Notes: a model not told the origin generated them from the sequence alone. A DNA stretch of 64,000 nt from Rhipidocladum racemiflorum (GCA_036346355.1 CM070591.1:35744392-35808391); one strand, 5' to 3'. Shown: positions 32,622 to 43,666, counted from the stretch's first letter. Program-made: numbers and translations.

Positions 32622-34556
32622 GAGGCAGCCGTCGAGCTGTGGAAACTCATCGTTTGCCTCCTCCCCTTGCCCCGAGACGTCGTGGGGTTTCTGGAAAGGA
32701 TGCGCTTCAGGACCACGCAGTCCCGGTACTTGTGCTTGACAGGATAGGCGTGGTTCGGGTATGGTCCATCAATCAGTTTTTTGAAGTGGTCGGGCCCCTG
32801 CCGGACCTGCTGCTTCGCAGGATGGTCGGCGGCAGCGACCAAGCCGCCCTTGCGGCCTTGCTTCCCCTTCTGCTTCCGTTTGTCGAAGCGGCTGGAGGTG
32901 GCTCCGGCTTCGAAACCGGATGGTTGGTTGGCCTTCTTCTTGTCGAAGATGGCCCCCACAGCCTCTTCGCCGGAGGCGTGGTTGGTGGCGATGTCAAGGA
33001 GTTCCTTTGTGGTTCTGGGCTTAGTGCAGCCCAACTTGTGTACCAAGGCCTCACAGGTGGTGCCGTAGATAAATGCCCCGACGACATCGGCGTCGCGAAT
33101 ATCGGGGAGCTCATTGCACTGCTGGGAGAAGCGCCGGATGTAGTCCCAGAGTGTCTCCCCTGGCTGCTGTTTGCAGCTCTTCAGGTCCCAAGAGTTGCCA
33201 GGGCGTTTGTAAGTGCCCTGGAAATTCCCGACGAAAAGATCCGTCAGGTCCGCCCAACTCCCGACGGTGTCACTGGGCAGATACTCGAGCCAGGCTCGAG
33301 AGGATTCCGCAAGGTAGATGGGGAGCTACTGAATGATGAAGAGATCGTCAACCGCTCCTCCCGCCCGGCAGGCGAGCCGGTAGTCTTCCAGCCAGACACT
33401 AGGGTTTGTCTCCCCTATGTACCTGGCTATGTTGGTCGGGGCCCGGAACCTGGCCGGGAAGTCCGCGTTGCGGATGGCGCGAGCGAACGCCCGCGGTCCT
33501 GGGCCGTCAGGGCTCGGACCACGGTGGTCGCGTCTTCCGCTGTCCGCGACCTGTGAACGGGACGCCACGTCGGCAGCTTTCCTCCTTGCTTCGAGGGTGG
33601 CGCGGGCGTCACGGTTGTCCCCCCAGACGAAAGCGCACCGGGGTGCACAAGGCCTGGGGTCGCTCGTGCTGCGACGCTGCCTTTACCGGGTCCTGCTGAT
33701 CCCGCGAGGATGGGCGACCCGGGCGGCTCGAGGTTACGACCGAGTGGTGAGAGCCGGAGCCCTGTGCGTGCTGAACGGTAGCACGCTCCATCAGCCCCCG
33801 GAGGTTCTGGTACGTGACCTTAGCCTCCGGGTCCGTGGGCTCGGGGAGCCCACGGAGCAGCATCGCAGCTGCGGTGATGTTTTGGCTCGCGTGGGGGAAG
33901 AACGAGAGGCCGTCCGATCCCTCAGCAAGCTGGTGGTGTACTTGGCGCGCACGCATGCACGCGCTAGACAGAGGTCGGGGGTCGAGCTGACGTTGCTCCA
34001 GGTCGGCCTGGAGCCTGTCGAGCTCGGCCCTGCGGGCCTCGAGCTCTTCGCGTTGCTGCTGGAGCTCATCGCGGCGAGTTTGGAGGCGCACGAAGTTCTC
34101 ACGCCGGTGCTCATCCTCTTGTGCTTCGGTGCGTGGGAGGAGAGCGCCGGGAGTTGGGGGAGTGGCGGCGGTGTCCGTCACGCCCGCCATGTTGCACTCT
34201 CGAGAGTGCAACCTGCGGGGGGCGAGTTCCTTATCAGAGCTGGAGCCGCGGCTGGAGGAATCCTCCAGCAGATCGTGGATGGTGGACAGCACGTGGCCGG
34301 TCATTGCCACGAGCCAAGAATCCGTGGAAGGGGAGGCCGCCGCCCGTTGCTCCGTCGTCGAGGCCTACGCGGAGGCCTCGAGGCGGAGATTGCCGAGGAG
34401 GGCGGCGACCGCGCTTAGACCCCCGGAGGGGGTCTGGTCATGGATGGTGGCGGGGATGAGCACAAGCTCTCCCATGGTGGTGACGATGAAGTCAAGGGTG
34501 TCGAAGCGAATCCAGCCCCCCGGCGCAGGTGCACTGACGTGGATGATGGAAGCCAT
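32618..34556 (-). pseudogene. Gag of Tat element A
   Basis: The probable ATG is at 34556 (MASIIHVSAPAPGGW). The frame is open to 34365 and shifts to 34310-33609, which holds a coiled coil (RRDELQQQREELEARRAELD). It shifts again to 33568-33326 (RAIRNADFPARFRAPTNIAR, YIGETNPSVWLEDYRLACR). A stop at 33326 is followed by the rest of the capsid (SRAWLEYLPSDTVGSWADLT, FVGNFQGTYKRPGNSW, QQPGETLWDYIRRFSQQCNE). A basic linker follows, then YPVKHKYRDC, a zinc-finger-like motif, and the frame ends at 32618. Several breaks make it non-functional. Confidence 0.85.
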
Positions 34557-34596
34557 CGAGAAGGCGAAGCGGGAGATGATGTCGACGGGCGAAGAA

Positions 34597-34615
34597 CCCC
34601 TACCTGGCGTGCCAA
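34597..34615 (-). other. Primer-binding site of element A
   Basis: On the minus strand TTGGCACGCCAGGTAGGGG follows the LTR end CCGACA after one base. Element B has the closely similar GGGGCACGCCAGGTAGGGGG at 41821-41840. Confidence 0.8.
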
Positions 34616-34616
34616 C

Positions 34617-35473
34617 TGTCGGTGTTTCGAGCACCGGCAATACGATTTTTCGGTCTTAGGGGAGATCGCACATTCCCTCTCCTCGAATGTCTTGGCTCGA
34701 GGGAGCCCAAAGTGTATACTGGTTCGGGCTGAATATCCCTACTCCAGTTCGTTTGCTGTGTATATGCCCTTTCGGGGTACTACAATCGCCGGTTCCAAGG
34801 GGAAGCTAGGGTTTGTTCGTTGTCCAAACACCCTTTCCGAATATGTTTTTCTATCTTATTTTGCTCTCTCCCTCTCCCTAGGGTCCCGTTCTCCCTTATA
34901 TAGGCGGGAGCTGCGGGTTACACGGGAGTTCCTCTAAAGAAAGGAAAAAAGAAGGAGCCAGGGTGTCCTGTCTCGGGGTTCGGTCTTCGGCCTTGGCATC
35001 CGACCGGCCTCCACCTCCCCGCGTGCTTGGTCGGCAGGCTTGCGGTGGAAGGCTTCGTCCTGTGGAGGAACGTGAAGCGCCGCCCCGCACGCTTTGTCTG
35101 GCAGCTGGTTGTAATGGCGAATGACCCTTGAGGCTTTTGGTGGAGATGTTCCCTTACATGCGTGTCGAGCGATGGGGCCGAGCCTGGTTTATGACGACTC
35201 CCTGACACCTTGGGACGGAACCACCTACCCTGACACGGACGTCCCGGGATGTCGCGTTTGGCAGAGCAGGTACGCGAGTACCGGAACGCCCAACCGAGGG
35301 AGGCTCTCCGACTTGGGTGATCAGAGAAGGTTGGACGGTGTGTTCGAGCCAAGGCCTGATCGGGGACCGAGCTTGTCTGCGGCCTGCCAGTCTCCGGCTG
35401 GAGCTGGGCCTTGAAGGCAGCCCGCTTGAGGTTTCCGGGCAGCTGGGACTACCCATGGTATCAGTATTCATCA
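34617..35473 (-). repeat. 5' LTR of element A with TATA at 34896-34903
   Basis: This 857-bp partner of 21483-22341 begins TGATGAATACTGATACC on the minus strand and ends CGAAACACCGACA. A TATATAAG motif (minus strand, about 34896-34903) marks the promoter of element A. No gene is present within it. Confidence 0.95.
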
Positions 35474-36325
35474 AGAAGGTAACTCAAAATGTTCAGCGCA
35501 GTACTAGTCTCCTCTCCGCGAGTGGCAAGAATCGTTTGGCTAGAAGGAAAAACTAGAAATGAAAACGTACAGGAGGTGGAAGGGTTATGCGTAGGAAATG
35601 GTTCAACCAGGTAGAAACGGCTGCTAGTAATGCCTCATGTATGGGAATGGAAACGTTGCTAGAGGAAAAAAAATGGAAATGCTGTTGGCAGAGGAAACGA
35701 CTAGAATTCATGAGTGCATTGCTAGTGATGGAACAACTGAGAGTTAATTAAAACGCTCATGTGTGCGTTGCATTGAAATGGAAACACTCGTTGGTAGAGC
35801 GTTTTCATCTTCTAGCAACATTCCTTCTAGCAACGCTAGAATGGCTAGAGTGAGAAACGTCAGGGACACATGCATACACGTATACATATATATGTTCTCA
35901 GAAACATGTTAAGGAAAAAAAAATAGCACAGGGGTTCTAAAAATCTGGAAAATTCCTCTAAAATACTAGGAACTATTTGGAACTTAACAGAGTTGGTTTC
36001 GTGATTTTTCGACGTTTAGATTTTTCGCAAAAATTCTTTTAGTAAAAACAAACATCTGTACAGGTTTTTGTAAAATCAACGAATTAAGTTATATAACATG
36101 TTTTCCGAAAATATTTGAAGAGAACGCTCTCGCCTCCCAATTACTTTCATTGTAACCGAAATTTTAGATGGTACGCTTATACGAAAGGCATGATCTTTAT
36201 TTACTGTGAATGGTTCAATAGACTGGAATTCAGATTAACCTCGAGACCTCCAAATAAATTTCGAAAATTTCAAATAAACCCAGAAACACATTGAATATAT
36301 TAAAAGGAATTTTTGGGATGTTACA
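35474..36325 (-). repeat. Giant LTR inside element B, right part
   Basis: This is the 5' part of the minus-strand LTR that continues at 21482 across element A. It begins TGTAACATCCC at 36325 and is AT-rich with AAATTTATTTGGA-like blocks, as in other giant LTRs here. The flanking pol of element B resumes at 36326. No gene is visible. Confidence 0.7.
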
Positions 36326-37556
36326 ATGGACCCCATCCGCGCCTTCCTGCGAGACCAAGTGTTCCCCGACGATGATGCCTCAATCGTGAGACTTGCACGA
36401 AAGGCTAAGTGCTATACTCTGGTAGGTGGGGACCTATATCGCCAGAGTAGAAACGGTATCCTCCTGAAGTGCATCACTCGAGAAGAGGGGAGCACCCTGC
36501 TCTCTGATATCCATGGAGGCATGTGCGGGAGCCATATGTCAGGCCGGACGCTCGTCAGCAATGCGTTCCGCTAAGGATATTATTGGCCTACTGCCCTCCA
36601 GGATGCCGGCAAACTGGTGAAGCGATGCGAAGCGTGTCAATTTCACTCCAAGCAGATCCACCGACCTGCCCATGCCTTACCAACCATCCCGCTCTCCTAG
36701 CCGTTCGCGGTCTGGGGGCTGGATATCCTGGGCCCATTCCCGCGGGCCACAGGGGGCTTCACCCACTTATTCGTAGCCATCGACAAGTTTACTAAGTGGG
36801 TTGAAGCCGACGCAGTGCGCACCATCACGGCGTCCGCCGCTATCAAGTTCATGCATGAAATCTTCACTCATTTCGGAGTCGCCAACCGCATCATCACCGA
36901 CAACGGCACTCAGTTCACTAGCGCGGCCTTCCTTGACTTTTGTGACAAAATGGGAACCAAGGTGTGCTTCACTTCGGTGGCCCATCCAAGGAGAAACGGT
37001 CAGCAGAGTGCGCCAACGCGCTGGTACTGAGGGGTCTCAAGACCATAGCCATCGACCGACTCCACAAGCGAGGGGCGCGATGGACAGAAGAACTCCCGGC
37101 GGTGCTATGGTCACTCCGAACCACACCCAACCGGGCGACTGGAGAAACACCTTTCTTCTTGGTCTATGGAGCGGAAGCTGTCCTTCCATTCGAGGTGATG
37201 CTCGGTTCTCCGCGCGTCTCGGCATTCGCAGAAGAGGGCCAGGAAGAACTTCGCTGGGACGACGTCAACCTTCTGGAAGAAGCACGTGATCGGGCAGCCT
37301 TGCGCGCTGCCCGGTATCAACAAAATCTCCGACGGTACCGCGCCTCCTGGGTCCAGCCGAGAACGCTGGTGGTGGGTGACTTGGTCTTGCGCAGGATCCA
37401 AACGCATGCTGGTCGCAACAAACTGTCACCCAGCTGAGAGGGCCCCTTTAAGGTGGTCTCAGTGTCCCGACCCAGGGCGGTCCGACTGGCGACGGAAGAC
37501 AATCAGGAGTTGGCAAACTCCCAAAACATGGAGCTACTGCGGAAGTTCTACCCTTG
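36326..37556 (+). pseudogene. Integrase of Tat element B
   Basis: The reading opens at MDPIRAFLRDQVFPDDDAS, the usual linker before Tat integrase. The HHCC zinc domain (DIHGGMCGSHMSGRTL, CEACQFHSK) is followed by a TAA at 36572-36574 and a TAG after TIPLS near 36700. The core Asp residues are in WGLDILGPF and IITDNGTQF. A one-base deletion at about 37003 shifts the frame at the catalytic Glu region. The last frame (36964-37437) has LWSLRTTPNRATGETPFFLV; after a TGA following KLSPS the end FYP is reached at 37556. Relative to other Tat elements, the sequence just upstream is missing. Confidence 0.88.
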
Positions 37557-37766
37557 AAGAGATGTAAAAGTTTGGCGGTCCCCTCTGGTCAACTGCAAGG
37601 GCAAGCTTTCCCCTGGCCGGCCCAGCGACTGCCAATCAATAGAGAAGTTGCTGGTTTCAAAAGTACTTTTTGCTTTGATTCCCTTTACCTTTCCTGCGCA
37701 TGCCCATAAGGGTAGAGTTTGTTGTGGTCGTCATTGGTTCTGATTTGTCTGGCCGTTTCTTGGCTG

Positions 37767-38190
37767 ACATACGGTTGCATCTGGCGCCTAAATCGTACAG
37801 GGCCGGGCGACCAGGGGGCACGTGCGGCCCAGTCTCCTAAGATGGCCAACTCCGCTGACAACGCTAAGTCCGACCACCCCTGGCTCCCCCGTTTCCCTAA
37901 CACGCCGCCCTGCGAGCATGATCCCGGGTCACAAGAAACCTAAGTCCCAAGAACATAGGAACCATGATGAATCACGTGCAAGGACTTCGCGCAAAAAATC
38001 CTTTGGGTGATGAACGGTTGCTTCCGGCGCCTAAGTCGTACAGGGCGGGGTGACCAGGGGACGCGTGCGGCCCAGCCTCCTAAGACGGCTAGCTCCGCTA
38101 ACACCGCTGAGTTCGACCACCCCTGTCGACCCCATTTCCCTAACACGCTGCCCCGCAAGCCTAAACCTGAATCACAAAGGTCTAAAATTC
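37767..38190. repeat. Tandem repeat of about 241 bp downstream of integrase (element B)
   Basis: Two units start at about 37767 and 38009 and share CGCCTAA(A/G)TCGTACAGGGC, GTGCGGCCCAG(T/C)CTCCTAAGA and TTTCCCTAACACGC. They lie between integrase and the antisense ORF, the same relative place as the repeats at 24700-25480 in element A. No gene is seen in 37560-38540. Confidence 0.75.
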
Positions 38191-38540
38191 CCGAAGGAAA
38201 AAAGGGATGCGAAGGAAAGGAATCGCAGCGGCTCCGCGCCAAAACCCAGGTCCTTGGGATATGTTTCCTACGTATGCTACGTGATGACTGGTTGTGTTTG
38301 CAGCAATATCGCGCGGCCCCCGCAAAGTGCTAAGGCACACAACGCACTCTGGCGAGCAGGTTCTACTACGCAGATAGCCTGGGGGCTGGTCGCCCATCAA
38401 TGGGATCGGGCGAGCATAAGCAAACATAATTGGACAAGCACGCAGGTAAAAGGAATCATAAAAATGCATAGAAGGTACTGATAGTCTGTGCATGCAAAAG
38501 GATGACCAAAAAAAGAAAGAAGCAAAAGGGGTGGTCCAGG

Positions 38541-40734
38541 CGGCTATGGGTCATAGACGTCTTCGACCTCGATGGCACCGGCGTCCTCCTCCTCAACCAC
38601 CGCGAGGTCCCCATCCAACGGGACGAAGTCGGCGGCTGGGGGCTGGACCTGCATCAGCCCAGCCACGAACTCCGTGACCGCCTGCACGCGACCCCGCGCC
38701 TGCGCCTCATCCCCTTCGATGCCGGCCACGGTGGCCATGGCGTTGAAGGAGGCATCACGGCTGGCGCAGCAGGCCAGCACGTAGGCGGCTGCTTCGACAG
38801 CGGCTTCCCGCCCTTCGTGGGCGGAGCGCTTAGCTAAGGCGTCAGGCAGGTTCCGGAGGGCGTCAGCAGCCTGGGATAGGCCGAAGGCGTACTACTGGGC
38901 GGTGAATTCCACTAGGCAGCGAAGCTCCACCCCCAGCGGCTCCAAACTTTCCACCATACTCCTATGTGATGCTCGGAGCATGACGGCGATGTTGTGTAGC
39001 GTCTGCTGCAGGTTCGTCTCCGCCTTTGCCTCGGCCCTCTCAGCCTCCTGTGCCCAGGAGAGCAGGGCAGCCCCAGTCGCCCTCTCCTGGGCCAGCAGCG
39101 CCTCCACCCTCTCCTTCTCCTCGCGCAGCACCGCCAGCTGCTGGGAGGCCTGTGCCACCTGACCGGTGGTAGCGGCGAGGAGGGTGCCGAGGCCCGTGTA
39201 TGCCCGATCGAGGTCGGTGAGTAGCGGAGTCATCTCACCGGCTGGAGCCGGAGGGATGACTGTCGCGGGGACGACGGATGTGCTGCCACTGGCATCCCCC
39301 CTGGATCGCCTCATCGGTGCCAACCGGCCCCGAGGCTGGTGCACCCATAGCCTCAGCTGGCGCCACTGGTGCCCCTTGGGCCAGAGCGTCTTGGGGGGCC
39401 GCCTTCGGAGGCGACTGGAAAGAAAACCCTGATGCCCGAAGCGCGAGTCCGTGCGGATGGGCGGCGGCGGCCACGTTCGGCGGTGGCTCAACCGGCACCA
39501 AAGGAGTTGGTGCTGACGTTGTTGAATCCAACGGAGCCGGTAGCGACAAGATCTGCGCCGAAGGAGTCAGCGCCGTGTCCAGGGCAATGGGCGTTGGTGC
39601 CCCGGATGAAGACCCCGCCACTCTCGAAGTTGTGGGAGGGGTGGCGGGGGTGGCAGCAGTGGAAGTCTGACCCTCGGTACAAGACCTCTTAGGGTCTGTG
39701 CCCGGGGTGTCAGTGGCGATCGGACGCTTGCCAGCACGACGATCGTCGGCTGGGGTCATGTCCCTAATCACAAAGGGACCCCGGGCCGGCACCGTCACGG
39801 GACCAATGGAGTCCATTGGTGGGAACATGTTGATGATCAGGAGCCTCTCAGCAGACTCCAGATCACAAAGCGGCCGAGCAACGGCCGGGAAGTCCACGCT
39901 GCCCGATGGCACCGGGAGCAGTCCGCCTACCCACCTGGAGAAAAAGAAGAAGAAGAAATCTCAAAAGATGGCTTCCACGAGGAAAAGTGAAAGACTACCA
40001 AAAGTCAACAACTTATAGTCTGGGAACGTCTGGGTCATGTCATCGTCACCCGTGTACTGCCATGCAGGGCGGGCACGACGACGAAGGGGGCTGATCCTTT
40101 GGGATATGAAATCCTGGACCACCAGCCCCCTGATAAGGCTGGCGTCTCGCAGGTGTTGGATGCGAGCCACCATTGCCTGGAGCTCTACCGAGTCTTTGGC
40201 CGGTGAGCCCCAGTTCTCATTCAGTACCGCCGGCGAGGAGGGCAGCGTGAGGCTGTCGACCCCGCTATCATCGCCGGCGTACAACCAGTCACTCCGCCAC
40301 GCCTTCAAGTTGGACTTTGGCTGGAAGGGAATTTAGTATGGAGCCTGCCCATCGCGAAGACGGAGGTGGCAACTCCCTGTGATTTCGCTATCGGGGACGC
40401 CGCGGAGGGTGTAGAAGTGGCGGAGGAGCGGAAGGTTGGGCCTCACCCCCACAAACATCTCGCACAGGTGTGCGAAGATGGCGAGGTGGACGATGAAGTT
40501 GGGGGTAAGGTGAAGATGGTGGATGCTGTAGAAGTGAAGGACGGTGAGAAAGAATTCGGAAAAGGGCGGGACCAAGCCCGCCAGCAAAGCCGACCCAAAG
40601 ACGATGATCTCTCCGGGTCGGCACCGTGGTGTGACAGTTCCGTGGCGTAGCTGAAGGGCCCCCTCAGCTGCGATCTTGGAGAGGGTGGCCACCCTATCCG
40701 CCTCGACGGTGGAAGCGGGAAGAGACTGCACCAT
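38541..40734 (-). pseudogene. Antisense ORF of element B with Transposase_28-like domain
   Basis: Transcribed opposite to gag-pol. From the ATG at 40734 the N-terminal 130 residues contain GLVPPFSEFFLTVLHFYSIH, LTPNFIVHLAIFAHLCEMFV and RHFYTLRGVPDSEITGSCHL. I recognise this as the Pfam family called putative gypsy-type transposon (Transposase_28). The frame ends at 40333 and resumes at 40308-39961. A probable intron ends at the pyrimidine-rich CTTTTTCTCCAG near 39935. A Pro/Ala/Thr-rich linker (39912-39235) and, after a frameshift, a coiled coil (ASQQLAVLREEKERVEALLA) follow. A TAG at 38892 precedes the C-terminal part (YAFGLSQAADALRNLPDALA), which ends in an acidic tail and matches the antisense ORF of element A. 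Function unknown. Confidence 0.75.
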
Positions 40735-40949
40735 GGGAGTGACGACAAAGAGCTCTCAAAAGACAAGGAAGGGAAGCGAGAGGCTAATGTGTGCAAAAGC
40801 TAGAGGAGAGCGGGAACTGCCGGACGGAGGGGTGAAATATATATACGTGTCTCTCCCCAACGGTTCGCAAAAGCAGCGAGGGGAAGCGATGCTTCATGTC
40901 CTCAAAGGAAAACAACGGGACTTAAGAAGGTTGGCAATTGGGATACCCT

Positions 40950-41820
40950 GAGAAACGGGCTCTATCCCGGAACACGGCGGTATTTAATGCGGTCCAAACC
41001 GACGCACGTTTCGAGATGGACCCAAGGGCTACTATAGGCATATTTTACACCGGGGTATCCCCTCCGCCAAGTCCAAGACAAGTAGCTCGGTGACCAGACC
41101 CACCCTCGCCAAGCACCGACCCACGTGGCGGTCTGGCGACCAGGTGGGCGATCAGCCGGGCAACTAGGCTGGCGACCAGGGTCCCTCTGCCATCTGCCAG
41201 CTTACGAGACTACTGGGCGAGAAGATGGGCGAACAAGAGGTGGAACCGGAGGGTTCGCCCCGAAGCCTCCCCTCCCTAACATGCCATGTCAGGGCCATTA
41301 AATGCGCGGCCGGCCTATCCCACTGGCGCCTCGCGCCTTCCCCGGACAGACTGAGCGGGAATGGGCGGCCGCGCAAAGAATGATGCAAAGGGACAAGACA
41401 GAAGCGACCATTGTAATAATGTTCTATGGATCAACATGATGTCACCTTCCTACCTGCCCGAGCCTGATCGATCTATATAAGGGGGCTCGAGTGCATGGGA
41501 GAAAGGGGGGTTCGAGAGCCGGAGAGAAAGAGGCCTTGTAATAGTTTTGCAGATTTATCAAGCAACAACCAAGCATGACGTAGGGCTGTTACCCACCTCG
41601 GGGGCCCGAACTCGGGTACATTTGTGTTCGGCTCATTCTCCATCTCGCCTGCGTTGTTCGCTTCTCCTCCTCTTCGCCCACCGGCGCCAAGCATGACCTT
41701 GTCGGTCGCCGACCACCGGGATCCCACGAGAGGGCCTTCCGGGAGTTCCACTCGCAAAAGCACCCCTATCGAACTAACTATCTCCTTAGCGAGATAGCCT
41801 GCCGGCTGAAAACGCCGACA
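40950..41820 (+). repeat. LTR of element B
   Basis: The right edge is clear: GAAAACGCCGACA at 41820 is followed by a PBS. The left edge is estimated; I did not find a convincing polypurine tract and TG boundary. A TATATAA box is at 41474-41480. Because a PBS follows, this LTR acts both as the 3' LTR of the pol at 16440-37556 and as the 5' LTR of a further copy that is cut at about 41895. Confidence 0.6.
41474..41480 (+). promoter_or_regulatory. TATA box in LTR of element B
   Basis: GATCTATATAAGGGGGC, a typical plant retrotransposon core promoter, 340 bases before the LTR end. Confidence 0.65.
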
Positions 41821-41840
41821 GGGGCACGCCAGGTAGGGGG
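41821..41840 (+). other. Primer-binding site after LTR of element B
   Basis: GGGGCACGCCAGGTAGGGGG directly follows the LTR. It matches the PBS of element A (34597-34615) apart from the first bases. The leader continues to about 41895 and is then cut by another LTR. Confidence 0.7.
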
Positions 41841-41994
41841 CTAGCGGTTGGGTCGCCCGGACTGCCGGCCTAGGGCGGCACTACCGCCCAACAGTAGCCG
41901 GTACTGCCGGGCTCAGGAAGAAATCCTGATTGCTTTTTCCGTTTGAGTTCTCATTTTCCGTTTTCATTTTTTGTTGGTGTTTGATTGCTTCTTT

Positions 41995-42109
41995 CCCTAT
42001 GGTTGATTGTGTTGTTGGTTTTAATTGTTCTCTGCGACATTGACGTGTCGAATGCCGCAGACGACCCCGACTACATTCCAGAGTCCGATTTCGTTGAAGA
42101 GCAAACAGA
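41995..42109 (+). other. LTR-embedded exon A of LTR C
   Basis: The frame encodes a strongly hydrophobic run (LWLIVLLVLIVLC) directly followed by an acidic stretch (DIDVSNAADDPDYIPESDF). The donor position reads ACAG^ACAAGTACC, so the GC of the other families is AC here and splicing would be impaired. The phase-1 end fits exon B at 43667. There is no in-frame ATG between an upstream stop and the hydrophobic run. Confidence 0.45.
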
Positions 42110-43620
42110 CAAGTACCCCCTTTGATCATCTTGAACCCAATCCTATTTTCGATTGTCAAAACAATTATGCATGCGTGCATGTTCATCGTAATGCTAGTTT
42201 GTGGGTATTGGTAGTTAATCCCGAATTCACGGATATCCTTAATCATAACTGAATTGAGAACCTTGTTAAACTATAGAGTAGGGTTAGACATAGCAATAAA
42301 TGTTAAGAGGGTAATAGAGGGTAGTATTTGCATACGCTTAGCCCTGCCGTAGTAATTGCTACAGGAGATCGTGACATACTTAATTACATATCTCCTGGAA
42401 CAAAAATGGTGGTAGGTTGGGTTATGGTTGGGATTTGGATTCTAGTTTGGAAATTCAAATGGTGCTTTGGTTTGGTCGAAAAAGGAATGGTTGCGTGAGT
42501 AAAATAGAAAATACGAAGAGTTTAGACCCGGGCGATATGTATGGAGTTGGTGGTTTGGAAATTGGTTTGGTGTGGTCAAGTTGGTTTGGATTGGTCGGAT
42601 GGAATGGTTATGGATTGAATTTCAAGCCAGGGGCTTGATTTGGTTTGGTTCCTTGCTATGGGGAGGTTGCGGACTAGTGGGTGCTCCGTGGGGCCACTAG
42701 TGCTGATCCTCTATGGCTATAGCAAGTGAGTTTGGAAGATCTCGCCTGAGTCACCCTAAGGAATGAACTTGATGTTATCACTGAGTCAAAATATGCAACC
42801 ACATGTGCCAATATGGGATGTCCTTGGCCTAGTAAATTGAGAAGGGCCTAGTCTTGCACCTAAGGAGGGCAAAGGGGTATGGATACACCTGTGGTGTCGG
42901 TGTGTTCTAGGGACTCTCTCATCGAGGCGTCGAATGAGAGTTTATCCAATACAACGGTAATGCCTACTACGGGGAGGTTATGGGCTAGTGGGAGCCCATA
43001 GGGACCACTAGTAGCCATCCTCTATGGCTGTAGCCAGGGACGCACATTACCGGGCCGGTGCAAGATTAGCACCCCGATCTCTCGTAAGGTTTCATCACTG
43101 TCTAGCAAAACGGGTACTTTTAGTATCGCGTGGTATGGTTGACATGATTGCTAGAACGTGTTATGTGGGTACAGTGTACAGTCTCTGCAGAGATGAATAA
43201 ACTAATCGATTTGCCGTGCTGACGGTCATGAGCAGCTTGGGAAGTACTATCAAGTATAGCTTTTGGATTCAGTTTTGGTTTTGGAAAGCTGTTGGTTTTT
43301 GGTTGGTTTGGTTGGGAATGAGTTTGGTGTGTTGGAGAAAGGTTGGCTTGGTAAATGGTTATAGTTTAAGGAAATGGAAAGGTTTGGTTAAGGATTGGAA
43401 TTGGAATGGTTGGATTTCGGTTATGGTTCAAATATTGCTTATTATTGTTGTTACTTTAAAAATGTCTTTTGGAAACCTCTTGGTAAGTTGCACATATTTG
43501 AATCTATTATCATATTGCAAATAAATCCTGCTTTGTGCTCAAATAGACTTAGTGTAGAAACCTATTTCCTTCGTTACAGCCTGCATTTATATATAAATGT
43601 TCCATACACTAAAGTCTTGC

Positions 43621-43638
43621 GAGTACATACGTGTACTC
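43621..43638 (+). other. GAGTAC/GTACTC inverted repeat
   Basis: Perfect six-base-pair arms with a six-base loop (ATACGT), 28 bases before the acceptor AG of exon B in LTR C. Confidence 0.75.
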
Positions 43639-43666
43639 ACCGTTTGCTCTAACGGATTTTGGTCAG

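Larger units (their letters stand above)
21483..35473 (-). mobile_element. Tat-type gypsy element A, complete with TSD AGAAG
   Basis: Both LTRs are present (21483-22341 and 34617-35473) and the ends are TGATGAATACTGA...CACCGACA on the minus strand. The host repeat shows a perfect duplication AGAAG at 21478-21482 and 35474-35478. Minus-strand order is 5' LTR, PBS, gag, protease, RT, integrase, tandem repeats, antisense ORF, tandem repeats, polypurine tract, 3' LTR. A 3475-bp solo LTR with its own TSD interrupts RT/RNase H. Without that insertion the element measures about 10.5 kb. Its coding frames contain several stops, and no RNase H domain is recognisable, so it is not autonomous. Confidence 0.95.

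Noticed and set aside
39235..39912. Pro/Thr-rich ORF as a separate host gene
   Set aside because: It continues into the coiled coil and C-terminal domain of the antisense ORF of element B and lies wholly inside that element.
42417..43652. Plus-strand ORFs rich in Trp, Leu and Gly
   Set aside because: They come from TTGGTTTGG-type repeats inside LTR C and show no conserved domain.
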